Shown: positions 26,452 to 34,490 of the stretch, piece by piece
How the letters are laid out: the number at the start of each line of letters is the position of its first letter
Numbering within the stretch: position 1 is the first letter of the stretch
Source of the DNA: an uncultured Christensenellaceae bacterium
Lineage (GTDB): Bacteria > Bacillota > Clostridia > Christensenellales > Borkfalkiaceae
Direction: 5' to 3'
DNA length: 64,000 nucleotides
Assembly (NCBI GenBank): GCA_910586945.1
Contig: CAJULO010000002.1
Coordinates: 120,367-184,366, forward strand
Made by a program: the position numbers and the translations under genes
Notes under the pieces: model-generated
Database searches by the model: none
Told to the model about the DNA's origin: nothing
The model's input: the letters and a program-made list of their open reading frames with translations, nothing else

Positions 26452-27075
26452 TCATATTTGAGGCAATAGATATTTTTTTAAAGATTTTATTTGTAAAAGT
26501 ATACATGCTATACTCATACTGATAGCACCATCTAGTAGAACAAAGCTATTGTATGCTAAACTATATATCCATGGATTGCCTGTTGCAAATTCACCAAAGG
26601 CGAAGACGCCAGAGAATAAATGTGCTATATATCGTAGTAGGAGTGCAAGTGCTGTGCCTAATATAAAGTAGAGAGTACACTGTTTTTTTCTATTAAGAAT
26701 GCCGGAAACACCTATAGACATAAAAGCGAGTGGATAATCTAAAAAGAACTGGGCAGGATGAATAATTTGTGTGGGTTGGAATAAAAAATTCAAAATCCCA
26801 TAGATAAGACAAAGTGCTATACCGTAGCGACAACCATAGCGGTAGCTAAATAATAGTAATGGTAATAGAGAAGCAAGGGTAATACTACCACCCATAGGTA
26901 GACGAAATAGAGTAATAAAATTCAGTACGACTGCAAGTGCTAGAGATAGAGAAGCGGTTGTTATCAATTTAGTAGTTATTTTTTCCTTTCCACCCCAAAA
27001 TATAGCGATAAAGATGAGTATGATAAATTGTACACTTGACGAAATCAATAGCCATATAGAATTTTCAAATTGCAT
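26452..27075 (-). CDS. thiT: ECF thiamine transporter S component ThiT
   Basis: A 207-residue protein with six spans, the thiamine-binding subunit of an ECF transporter. LFRLPMGGSITLASLLPLLL, FLFQPTQIIHPAQFFLDYPLAF and GNPWIYSLAYNSF match ThiT, including residues known to line the thiamine pocket in L. lactis ThiT. An upstream TPP riboswitch supports the assignment. It converges with era. Confidence 0.93.
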   Translation of the reverse strand: MQFENSIWLLISSSVQFIILIFIAIFWGGKEKITTKLITTASLSLALAVVLNFITLFRLPMGGSITLASLLPLLLFSYRYGCRYGIALCLIYGILNFLFQPTQIIHPAQFFLDYPLAFMSIGVSGILNRKKQCTLYFILGTALALLLRYIAHLFSGVFAFGEFATGNPWIYSLAYNSFVLLDGAISMSIACILLQIKSLKKYLLPQI

Positions 27076-27091
27076 ATAATAACCTCCGTAG

Positions 27092-27121
27092 AAAAAAAGA
27101 CTATCCCAAATAGAGATAGCC
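27092..27121 (-). terminator. Terminator in the thiT leader (riboswitch expression platform)
   Basis: On the minus strand GGCTATC and GATAGTC form a stem followed by seven T. It lies between the TPP aptamer and thiT, so ligand binding would stop transcription. Confidence 0.8.
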
Positions 27122-27152
27122 TTAGAACTATAGAGATAAATTCTTACAAATT

Positions 27153-27227
27153 AAAACTGTATGAGACAAGTATTACCTTGCCCTTTGTAAGGGTATAATC
27201 TCAGCTTTTTAAAGCACCCCTAGTTTG
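27153..27227 (-). promoter_or_regulatory. TPP (THI-box) riboswitch aptamer, divergent
   Basis: Minus-strand sequence contains GGGGTGC, then GCTGAGATTATACCC, the exact pyrimidine-sensor half of the TPP riboswitch. An AAACT/AGTTT helix closes the element. The pyrophosphate-sensor arm is changed: CAAG-GTAATA-CTTG keeps the UAAUA loop with a stem, but the usual CUGAUCUGG and CGUAGGGA are not seen. It precedes the thiamine transporter, which fits. Confidence 0.82.
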
Positions 27228-27285
27228 TTATTTGCTATATTATAGCATATTATAAAAATTAAGTCAATATATCGAAGGAAAAATT

Positions 27286-27879
27286 ATGTATGATTTTTAT
27301 GCGTTACTGGATAGAATGAAATATATTAAAAGATGGGCTCTTATGCGTAGTACACAAGAAGAAAATATTATGCAACATAGTCAACAAGTTGCAGTTCTTG
27401 CACATGCATTGACTATGATTGAGAAAAATGTTTATTACAATGAAAAAATTCAACTTGAAAAAGTGTTATTGTATGCTCTCTATCATGAAAGTAGTGAAGT
27501 ATTAACTGGTGATTTACCAACACCAATTAAATATTTTAATACAGAATTACAGACAGCATATAAAAGGTTAGAAGAACTTGCAAATGCAAAATTACTACAA
27601 ATGTTACCAAAAGAGTTGATTCCTGAGATGCAAGAAATTCTATATATTGATAGCAATAGTATAGAAGGTAAAATTGTAAAATGGGCGGATAAACTTTCTG
27701 CATATATCAAGTGTTTAGAGGAAAAAAAGAGTGGGAATTTAGAGTTTAAAAGAGCGGAAGAGAGTATTTTAAAAGATTTACAAAAGACAGAGTCTAGAGC
27801 AATAGCGTATTTTTTAAAATATTTTATACCGGCATATAGTAAAACACTTGATGAAATTGAAAGCTTGCCAATAAAGTAG
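27286..27879 (+). CDS. HD-domain 5'-deoxynucleotidase, YfbR-like
   Basis: 197 residues of the YfbR/HDDC2-type HD superfamily. The first conserved His lies in NIMQHSQQVA, HE in LYHESSEVLTGDLPTPIK, and the downstream Asp in IVKWADKLSAYIKCLEE. E. coli YfbR dephosphorylates deoxynucleoside 5'-monophosphates. AAGGAAAAATT precedes the ATG. It has its own transcript, divergent from thiT. Confidence 0.9.
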   Translation: MYDFYALLDRMKYIKRWALMRSTQEENIMQHSQQVAVLAHALTMIEKNVYYNEKIQLEKVLLYALYHESSEVLTGDLPTPIKYFNTELQTAYKRLEELANAKLLQMLPKELIPEMQEILYIDSNSIEGKIVKWADKLSAYIKCLEEKKSGNLEFKRAEESILKDLQKTESRAIAYFLKYFIPAYSKTLDEIESLPIK

Positions 27880-28262
27880 AATAAAGTTTTAAGATAAATA
27901 TCAAAATAAATTATAGAAAAAGAAGGGAAAGAAGAAAATGCAAAAAATAAATAAAGCATTCATTTGGATGTCTGTATAAAGTTTATTAGAAAATTTATTT
28001 AGTATAGTAGGAAAAAATAATGGCTATTTATAGTGTTTTAAAAAATCAAGACTATATATTTTTAATTTTAGTAAATAACCAAACCATATAATTTGTGTTT
28101 TGGTTATTTTTATTTTTATATTAAAGTTTGTTATAGTAATCAACTAATATATAAAATATTTTTAAATAGAAATCGAATAAAGGATATTGCAATAATTGGT
28201 TAATTGGGGTACTATATACCTATATAAAAGTTAGTAATTAAATATAATGGGAGATAAATAGA
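27880..28262 (+). other. Intergenic stretch with gene remnants and a terminator
   Basis: About 380 bases. At 27939 an ATG with AAGGGAAAG upstream opens the short frame MQKINKAFIWMSV, stopped by TAA; the same frame continues SLLENLFSIVGKNNGYL, which hints at a lost small gene. A good intrinsic hairpin lies at 28073-28112 (AAATAACCAAA / TTTGGTTATTT, T run). GGGAGATAAATAG ahead of 28263 is the ribosome binding site of the next gene. Confidence 0.4.
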
Positions 28263-28986
28263 ATGCAAAAGAAAAAATTTATAACATTATTCACTGTGAG
28301 TATAATAGCGGTGTTACTTTCAGTAACTGCTTTAGTTTTGTATTTCTTTCCATTTGTAAATGGACTTACAGCAAATGAAATTTATAAACAATCTTTAAAT
28401 AATGTTGTTGAAGTAAAAGCAGCAACAGAAGGTATTGGAGAAAGTTTTGGTACAGGTGAAATAATATCAAAAGATGGTAAAATTATTACAAATGCTCATG
28501 TTGTTACATATTCTAATTTAGATACAACGACAGAGTTTACAACATATTCTATTCGCTTTTCGTTTGAAGAAAAATATAGTACGGTGCAGTTAGAAAAATA
28601 TGACACCAATTTAGATTTAGCAGTTTTAAAATTGAATGATACGAACGGCTTAAATTTAAAACCAGTAAATATTGGGAAATTCTAGTAAATTAAAAGCAGG
28701 GAATATTGTCTATGCGGTAGGTAATGCATCAAATTATGGTATAAGTATTTTTCAAGGTAATATTAGTAACCCTTTAATGAATATTGTAGCAAATGGTGCA
28801 ACAAGAGAAGTAATTCAAGCAGATTTAACAGTATCTACAGGTAATAGTGGTGGAGTATAATTGAACACAAAAGGAAAGCTTGTAGGTATAACAACTTTTA
28901 GATTAAAAGATACATCTAGTAATGTAATATATGGTATTGTGTATAGTGTGCCTATAAATATAGTTGTAGATTTTATAAATAAATAA
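28263..28986 (+). pseudogene. Trypsin-like (HtrA-type) serine protease, frameshifted and interrupted
   Basis: An exported or membrane-anchored trypsin-fold protease in three pieces. The first frame (28263-28685) has an N-terminal membrane span, then GESFGTGEIISKDGKIITNA with the catalytic His (NAHVV) and Asp (LDLAVLKL). A single extra G near 28673-28676 (NIGGN-type region, GGG for GG) shifts the frame; the second piece continues NSSKLKAGNIVYAVGNASNY to the catalytic Ser (STGNSGG). TAA at 28858-28860 interrupts it, and the same frame then runs to 28986 (NTKGKLVGITTF, YSVPINIVVDFINK). The triad is encoded but cannot be made as one protein. No PDZ domain follows. Confidence 0.85.
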
Positions 28987-29002
28987 AAGGAGAGAGAAAC
29001 AA

Positions 29003-30244
29003 ATGAAAATAAGAACAAAAGTCATTATAAGTATAATTGCAGTTTTGTTAGTAGCAGCTTTAATAACTACAATAGTATTGTTGAGTTATGATGATAGTAT
29101 ACGAGCAAAAATTAGAAATATAGAGATAGAAAATAACGGTATAGAATGTAAAAAGTACATTAAGTAGTTTTGACAATCCAAGTTATTGAAAAGAAGGAAA
29201 TATAGTATATTTTGAAGGTTCTAAAAAATTTGATTTAAAACAAATATCAAATATTGAAAATTTAAGTGAAAATGAAATTGAAAGTATAACAAATAGTACG
29301 GTAAAATTTAAATATTCATACGATGTTGAAAATAATATTATAACATTAGCAGCAACAGCACAGTTTATTAATACTAGTTTAGAAGTGGAAGAATTAAGTG
29401 GTGTTGGTTTTATAAATAGAAATAATGAAATAGACGTTGTAATAAATGTTGAGAATGAAAGTGTATTATTAAGTGAAATGCGTGCGAGTGGGGTGATAGA
29501 GAACTGTGGTTGGTTTTCTAAATTGATTAAAAGAGTAGTAAAATTCGCCATAGTTTCAACAACCGTAGCAGTAGTAGCAGCGGCAACAGGTGGAATTGCA
29601 GTTGCGACAGCTGGATTGGCTTGTCCAGCACTTATTGGAGCTGGTGTAGGAGTTACAGTAACAGCGGGTAGTACAATTGGTAGAGCAATAGCGGGTACAT
29701 CTGCAGGGATTTTATTTGCAAGCAGAATAGGAATGGCAGCTGTAAAAGCTGGAACAGCAATTGCAGAGGTTGTTGGTGAAGGTATTGAACAAGTTGTTGA
29801 TAAAATTAGCAATGATGTTTTAGCTTTAAGATGGCAAGGTGTAGAATATGCATTTATGAGACTAACAGTAGTAATATGTAACTCAATAAAATATGGTGGA
29901 TATAGGATAACGCTTATAAATAGTAATGAATCATGTATCCGCATAATAAGCAGTACTGCTATACCATATGCTGCTGCAGTGGCATTTTTGCGTGTGGCTA
30001 AGACACTTACTGAAATAAATTATAATATAAAAAGCTACTATTCTCTATATCATTATTCACAAGATGTGGCATATGCTGTAGCTTAAGCTGCTAGTAATGG
30101 AGCTATTCCAAAACTTCATGAGCCACATAGTATTAATCAAAGTCAGGAGAACTAAAACAAGGAACTTTCTATGCGCATTATCATGTTGGTCAAAGTGCAA
30201 GACATTGTGGGCATGCATTTTTTGGATTGCCTACTATAAACTAA
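29003..30244 (+). pseudogene. Secreted toxin-like protein (SAR2788-type), multiply broken
   Basis: N-terminal signal segment at 29003 (MKIRTKVIISIIAVLLVAAL). An extra A in an A5 run (29150-29154) shifts the frame; the next part reads STLSSFDNPSY-stop(TGA 29187-29189)-KEGNIVYFEGSKKF, an apparent Trp-to-TGA change, then a beta-rich region, a Gly/Ala-rich hydrophobic stretch (29560-29760) and YHYSQDVAYAVA. TAA at 30084-30086 follows; the same frame gives AASNGAIPKLHEPHSINQ, and after another one-base shift near 30145 the C-terminus is GTFYAHYHVGQSARHCGHAF plus FGLPTIN. The HYH...HAFFG end and the preceding layout resemble SAR2788-type and other polymorphic toxin tails. Two immunity-like genes follow, the first after 17 bases. 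Family naming is by memory of the motif and needs a search. Confidence 0.65.
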
Positions 30245-30261
30245 AAAGGAGTTTAATAAGA

Positions 30262-30687
30262 ATGAGTGAGTATGATATTTTACACACAAGTAGAAAACCC
30301 AAAAATTTAAAGATAAGTTTGCAAGATGATTCAATAGTATTAAATGAATTTAGATTAGAAGATATCATTGAAGAATATCGTTATCCAAGATATACATATG
30401 AAGATACAAAAAAATATTTTTTTAATTTGGGTATAGATACTTGGTTTTGTAGATCTTATAGAAAGAATATACTAAAATGGATAGCAAATGAACTACAATG
30501 TGGGAATAAAATATCTTATATGTTACAATGGGAAGTAAATTCCATTGATAAAGAAGCAGAACAGAAAGAACGACAAGAATATAATTCCATATATAAGAAA
30601 GAATTTTTATCTATTAAAGAAGTAATGAGCAATCCAGAAATTATGGAAAATTGTGATTTTAATATAGAATATGAGTTTATATTGTAA
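30262..30687 (+). CDS. Putative immunity protein (first copy, intact)
   Basis: 141 residues, acidic and aromatic-rich, no signal peptide or membrane span, so probably cytosolic. It is clearly homologous to the next reading frame: YEDTKKYFFNLGIDTWF versus YKDNKEYFYWIDYDVWF, and EYNSIYKKEF versus KYNSIYKKEY, with a shared end IEYEFIL. I do not recognise a named family. AAAAAGGAG lies 10 bases before the ATG. Its place directly after the toxin-like C-terminus, small size, acidic nature and duplication are typical of immunity genes. This role is inferred from context only. Confidence 0.65.
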   Translation: MSEYDILHTSRKPKNLKISLQDDSIVLNEFRLEDIIEEYRYPRYTYEDTKKYFFNLGIDTWFCRSYRKNILKWIANELQCGNKISYMLQWEVNSIDKEAEQKERQEYNSIYKKEFLSIKEVMSNPEIMENCDFNIEYEFIL

Positions 30688-30733
30688 TAAAAAAAATTCT
30701 CAAATAGTAAGTACATAAAAAAGGATAGAAAAA

Positions 30734-31151
30734 ATGAGTAAGCTATTTTGCATTAAATACTAGTAAACCATTTGAAAGTTTAGAATTAAAATTAGATGAT
30801 TATGTAATTCAAATGGACAGGATGAACAAAGAAACAGAATTGTATTATTATCCTAAAATGTATTACAAAGATAATAAAGAGTATTTTTATTGGATAGATT
30901 ATGATGTGTGGTTTACACCATGTGGATATTCTGATTTTTTCGAATGGATTGAAAAGCATTTACAAACGGGTAATAGGATATCTTTACTATGTATGGTAGA
31001 TGTGCAAAGAAAAAATAAAGTTGAAGAAAAGCGAGAATGGGAAAAATATAACTCAATTTATAAGAAAGAATACTTTAAAATAAGAGAACTTATTGAAAAT
31101 CCAAATAAACTGAAAATAGAATATGGCATAGAATACGAATTCATTCTATAA
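30734..31151 (+). pseudogene. Putative immunity protein (second copy, N-terminal frameshift)
   Basis: A paralogue of the preceding gene. ATG 30734, with AAAGGAT upstream, starts MSKLF and then meets a stop in its own frame. Removing one T from the T4 run at 30746-30749 joins it to the long frame ALNTSKPFESLELKLDDYVI, through YKDNKEYFYWIDYDVWF to IEYEFIL, which then aligns end to end with the first copy. An internal ATG at 30813 could start a shortened 112-residue product. A single homopolymer error in the assembly would give the same picture. Confidence 0.7.
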
Positions 31152-31182
31152 AAAATTAAAATAGAATTATAAAATTAGAACG

Positions 31183-31212
31183 AAAGGAGCTAGTAATTAG
31201 TAGTTCCTTTTT
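31183..31212 (+). terminator. Intrinsic terminator after the immunity-like genes
   Basis: AAAGGAGCTA and TAGTTCCTTT form a 10-bp stem with one G-T pair and an 8-base loop, then T residues. Confidence 0.8.
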
Positions 31213-31358
31213 CTTATAAAAACGCATAATAGGCTGAAAATATAATTTTCTGTTGATCATTGTTATATTTGCAATAATTTATTATATAATTTTAAAAACT
31301 TAAACAAAAATTTGAATAATAAACTCTTTTCTTTGTAGTTCTTTATTAGGAACAAATT

Positions 31359-31703
31359 CTAGATAAGTTTTGTTAGTGGGAGAGATGAAGTAAGGTTGAA
31401 TATAAGAGAATAATAAAAGACCCTGCTCGGATAAAATCTAAGCAGGGTCTTTACTATTTTAGGGTTATCATCATTTGGATTGCGAATATCATACTTTAAG
31501 TAGACATTTATGAGATTATTTTGTACAACTACCTTTCTAACAATTACATCAATTAAAACTTGCATCTTTTCATACTTGTTCTTATCAGTCAAAATACCAG
31601 ATTGTTGTAAAAGTTCAAAAAAAGTCTTGCGGATGTATATAGTCTCAATGGATAGTACTAGAAGAAAAAACTTTAATGTCTTATATAAAAAGTTTTTTAT
31701 CAA
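31359..31703 (-). pseudogene. Possible serine-recombinase C-terminal remnant
   Basis: An open minus-strand stretch encoding ETIYIRKTFFELLQQSGILT and then DKNKYEKMQVLIDVIVRKVV, followed by VQNNLINVYLKYDI. The pattern (long helix, VLIDxIVxKVVV, then beta strand) is like the last part of large serine recombinases. No recombinase catalytic domain lies upstream; other frames there are full of stops. A bidirectional hairpin (31416-31453, AAAGACCCTGCT / AGCAGGGTCTTT) lies inside the frame end and may be the old gene's terminator. Family assignment is weak. Confidence 0.3.
31416..31453. terminator. Bidirectional terminator hairpin in the relic region
   Basis: AAAAGACCCTGCT and AGCAGGGTCTTT pair over 12 bases with A and T flanks. 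It has survived although the surrounding genes have decayed. Confidence 0.8.
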
Positions 31704-32029
31704 TGCCTTTTAGGTTAAAACCTTGCTTTTTTGAGTTCGTTTTCAATTTTTCCTATTCTAAATAATCAGGCAGGTCAGTCAAATAAAAATCAAAGCTCAC
31801 TTATTGCAAGTATTGTAAGACTCCCAAGACCTGATAAGATAGTATTATATTTTGGTACTTGCAGTTAAGTCCATAGATTTTCTCTTTTAATTTCCATAAG
31901 TAAAAATATTGATATAAATTTGTTACAGTAAAGCTCATATTCAAAGTAAAATTCTCATATTTATCTTCTAGGTAGTAGAAAAGTATCTTGCGTAATTTTA
32001 CTTTGATTTGTAATTGCAACTGTTACAGT
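31704..32029 (-). other. Relic region without an intact gene
   Basis: Minus-strand frame 31801-32019 encodes a Lys/Tyr-rich run (KILFYYLEDKYENFTLNMSF), perhaps a further piece of the same decayed element, but without start signals. No known family is visible. Confidence 0.25.
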
Positions 32030-32431
32030 GTATTATTTTTATTGCAGGCAATGAGATTGAATATAACGAAGTGCGTACCATTAAAATCAAATTCAAATAT
32101 AATATTTTCTCTTTTTAGTCAATCAGTTTATAGCAGACATAGTTGGTAGACTCAACATATGCAAGAGTATTATAGAAATTCTTTTCTTTATTGAAGATAT
32201 GTAAATTTTCGTAGGCAATAGTGATGTAGCCTTTAAACTCATTTATGCTATTAAAAACAGGTTTAAATTGTTCTTCAACATCTTTAAAAGTGTGGATATA
32301 AGGGTTACCTTTTGAAGAAATATCAGGAGTGAGTAAGTTATCGTCAACAAGATAACCAACCCTTTTAATTTTCTATCACTATTTACTTTATAAATAGTGA
32401 TAACGATTTCTTGTATAGAAAAAACCTCCAT
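32030..32431 (-). pseudogene. Unknown decayed gene (frameshift and stop)
   Basis: Starts MEVFSIQEIVITIYKVNSDR at 32431, then a one-base shift near 32360 leads to GYLVDDNLLTPDISSKGNPY, continuing INEFKGYITIAYENLHIFNK and TLAYVESTNYVCYKLID to TAA at 32115-32117. The same frame goes on KRENIIFEFDFNGTHFVIFN before a second stop. The coding-like composition over 130 codons shows a former gene; I do not recognise it. Confidence 0.5.
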
Positions 32432-32592
32432 AAAATAATTTTCTTTATGGCAAGGAGATATTTACTATATTACTCTTAGAGATAAAGCAAAATAATAAGC
32501 AAGCAATAAATTCGTACGTAAGTGTGAGCAATATTGAGGGATATTTTATTAAGATATAAAATAGAAAGAATAAGAACAAATGCTATAAAAAG

Positions 32593-32622
32593 AAAAAGGT
32601 TTAATAAATACTAAACCTTTTA
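32593..32622. terminator. Terminator hairpin between relics and the dipeptidase
   Basis: AAAAGGTTTA and TAAACCTTTT form a 10-bp stem; A and T flanks let it act in both directions. The rest of 32432-32708 shows no gene. Confidence 0.75.
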
Positions 32623-32708
32623 AGATATAGATATGGATTTTAAGTGTGAATTTTATGCCACTTTGCTTTTAGATAGAATTGTGCTAAACCGAAGACTAAT
32701 TATGCAAT

Positions 32709-34040
32709 TTATTTTGTCAAGCGAAATATTGCCTCTTTATATATATCAAAATATAGAGAGATATTTTTGATGAAAATATATTCATTTGGTTGATGTATAC
32801 TGTCTTCTTCATCATTCAATTGTGGTCCAAAGGCAACGCCAAATTTTAATGCTCGGGCATAGGTGCCGCCACCAATTGCCATTGGTTTATCTCTTCTACC
32901 TGTTTTTTCCTTATAGATTTTATACAATGTTTGAATGAGTGGACTATCTGGACTATGAAATATTGGATTTTGGCAATGTAATAGTTCATATTGTAGTTGA
33001 TGCTTATCAAAAATATTTAAAATGTCCTCTTGCTTCATACTTGCAGGATAACGAATATCTATGCCTATTGTCAAAGTATTTTCTTGAAAAGTTGCTACAT
33101 TTGCTGCATAGGTTAAATATCCACTTGTGTCATTTAATGTTTGTAATTGCATAGTGTCATCCACAAAGAGTTCTTTTATCTTTTGTATATCTGCATTATA
33201 AGGAGCAAAAAAACAAAGTAATTTATAAAGAGCATTATCTCCCCGTTCTGGATGAGAAGCATGGGCACTTTTACCATGTGCAATCACAAGACAGGAAGAG
33301 CTATTCGTGCTTGTATTGCGTGTAATAACATGTCCGCGATGTATAGTAATTTCCTTGGGTATGTCTTGTGGCATAAGCTTTAAGTTATCTAAAACTTGTG
33401 CAAAATGACTTGTGCAAGTTGCTGTTGCACGGTCACATACCATATTGAGCTGTTCGCCAGTAGCAATAGAAAAAAATGGTGCATTATCAATTTTAAAATG
33501 TATATTTGCATGCAAAATACCTTTTTCAGCGTAAATGACAGGAAAATTACCATCTGGAGTGAAACCTATTTCAGGTAATGTTGCCTTTTGTTTGTAGTAT
33601 GCAATGCATTGCCAACCATTTTCCTCATTACATCCTACAATCAAATGAATTGTTTTTCTAGGTTTAAAATTTTCTTTCTTTAAGGCATTTAAACAGTGTA
33701 GACAGATAACTGCAATTGCTTTATTATCCATACTACCACGGCCGTAAAGTTTGCCATCTACAATATCTTCGCCAAATGGATTTTGTGTCCATCCATTTCC
33801 AATAGGTACAGTATCTAAATGACATAATACAGCAAATTTTTCCTCTGTTGTTCCTTCATAAATGACTTCGGCAATATAGTTATCATAATTTATCGTTTTA
33901 AATCCCATTGTCTCTGCCAAATTTAAAAAGTAGTGTAGTGTATCAAATATGCCTTGACCAAAAGGCATATTTGTCTTTGTTTCCATCTGACTACTGTCTA
34001 TGCGTAATATTTTTTGTATATCCTGTAGAATTTGTTGCAT
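32709..34040 (-). CDS. pepV: Dipeptidase PepV-like (M20 family, Sapep)
   Basis: A 443-residue dinuclear zinc dipeptidase. CHLDTVPIGNGW and GKLYGRGSMDNKA hold the first zinc ligands; VGCNEENGW has the catalytic Glu pair and TPDGNFPVIYAEKG the next ligand; AIGGGTYAR and a C-terminal His (DSIHQPNEYI) complete the site. All match PepV/Sapep. Start 34040 is chosen because GGAGC precedes it and homologues begin near here; 31 further upstream codons look non-coding. It probably degrades dipeptides in the cytoplasm. Confidence 0.92.
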   Translation of the reverse strand: MQQILQDIQKILRIDSSQMETKTNMPFGQGIFDTLHYFLNLAETMGFKTINYDNYIAEVIYEGTTEEKFAVLCHLDTVPIGNGWTQNPFGEDIVDGKLYGRGSMDNKAIAVICLHCLNALKKENFKPRKTIHLIVGCNEENGWQCIAYYKQKATLPEIGFTPDGNFPVIYAEKGILHANIHFKIDNAPFFSIATGEQLNMVCDRATATCTSHFAQVLDNLKLMPQDIPKEITIHRGHVITRNTSTNSSSCLVIAHGKSAHASHPERGDNALYKLLCFFAPYNADIQKIKELFVDDTMQLQTLNDTSGYLTYAANVATFQENTLTIGIDIRYPASMKQEDILNIFDKHQLQYELLHCQNPIFHSPDSPLIQTLYKIYKEKTGRRDKPMAIGGGTYARALKFGVAFGPQLNDEEDSIHQPNEYIFIKNISLYFDIYKEAIFRLTK

Positions 34041-34150
34041 ACTTTTGCTCCTATCTTTATATATTTTATAGTATACTAAAAATAATTGAAAAAAGTCAAT
34101 AAAAGCATAAAAAAGTTGGTCGTCTTTTATCAAAAATTTGTATTGAGTAC

Positions 34151-34179
34151 TTGCAATTTGCTTTTCTATTTGGTATACT
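34151..34179 (+). promoter_or_regulatory. Promoter of ptsH-ptsI
   Basis: TTGCAA, 17-base spacer, TATACT, 33 bases upstream of ptsH. Confidence 0.7.
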
Positions 34180-34211
34180 AAAGATATATATCGGATAGGA
34201 GGGTATCAATT

Positions 34212-34466
34212 ATGCAATTTGTATATACGGTGCAAAATAAATTAGGTCTACATGTTGTACCAGCAACCCAAATTGCACAAGAGGCAGCAAAATTTAAATC
34301 TGTAATGACAATCTCTGTACAAAATAAAAGTGCAGACTTAAAAAAGGTTTTTGGTATGGTAGGACTTGGTGTGAAATGTGGTGAAAGTGTTTTTATAGAA
34401 ATTCAAGGAGAAGATGCAGAAATAGCTGGCGAGACTTTAAAAAAATTGATTGAAAAGATACTTTAA
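34212..34466 (+). CDS. ptsH: Phosphocarrier protein HPr, with altered active-site and Ser46 positions
   Basis: 84 residues; carries phosphate from enzyme I to PTS permeases. The active-site His is kept (GLHVVPAT, His14) but the usual HARPA is HVVPA, so the conserved Arg17 that stabilises phospho-His is Val. At the place of regulatory Ser46 (usual NLKSIMG) it has DLKKVFG, a Lys, so HPr kinase/phosphorylase could not phosphorylate it. The rest of the fold aligns well. AGGAGGG sits 8 bases ahead of the ATG. It is followed by ptsI. It may be a functional but divergent HPr, or one with a regulatory role. Confidence 0.9.
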   Translation: MQFVYTVQNKLGLHVVPATQIAQEAAKFKSVMTISVQNKSADLKKVFGMVGLGVKCGESVFIEIQGEDAEIAGETLKKLIEKIL

Positions 34467-34490
34467 TTTTATAATTTAAGGAGAGAAAAG

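Noticed and set aside
29183..29944. 253-codon minus-strand frame opposite the toxin-like gene
   Set aside because: Rich in Pro/Ala/Thr from antisense of the glycine/alanine stretch; no start signal, and the plus-strand gene has a coherent domain layout.
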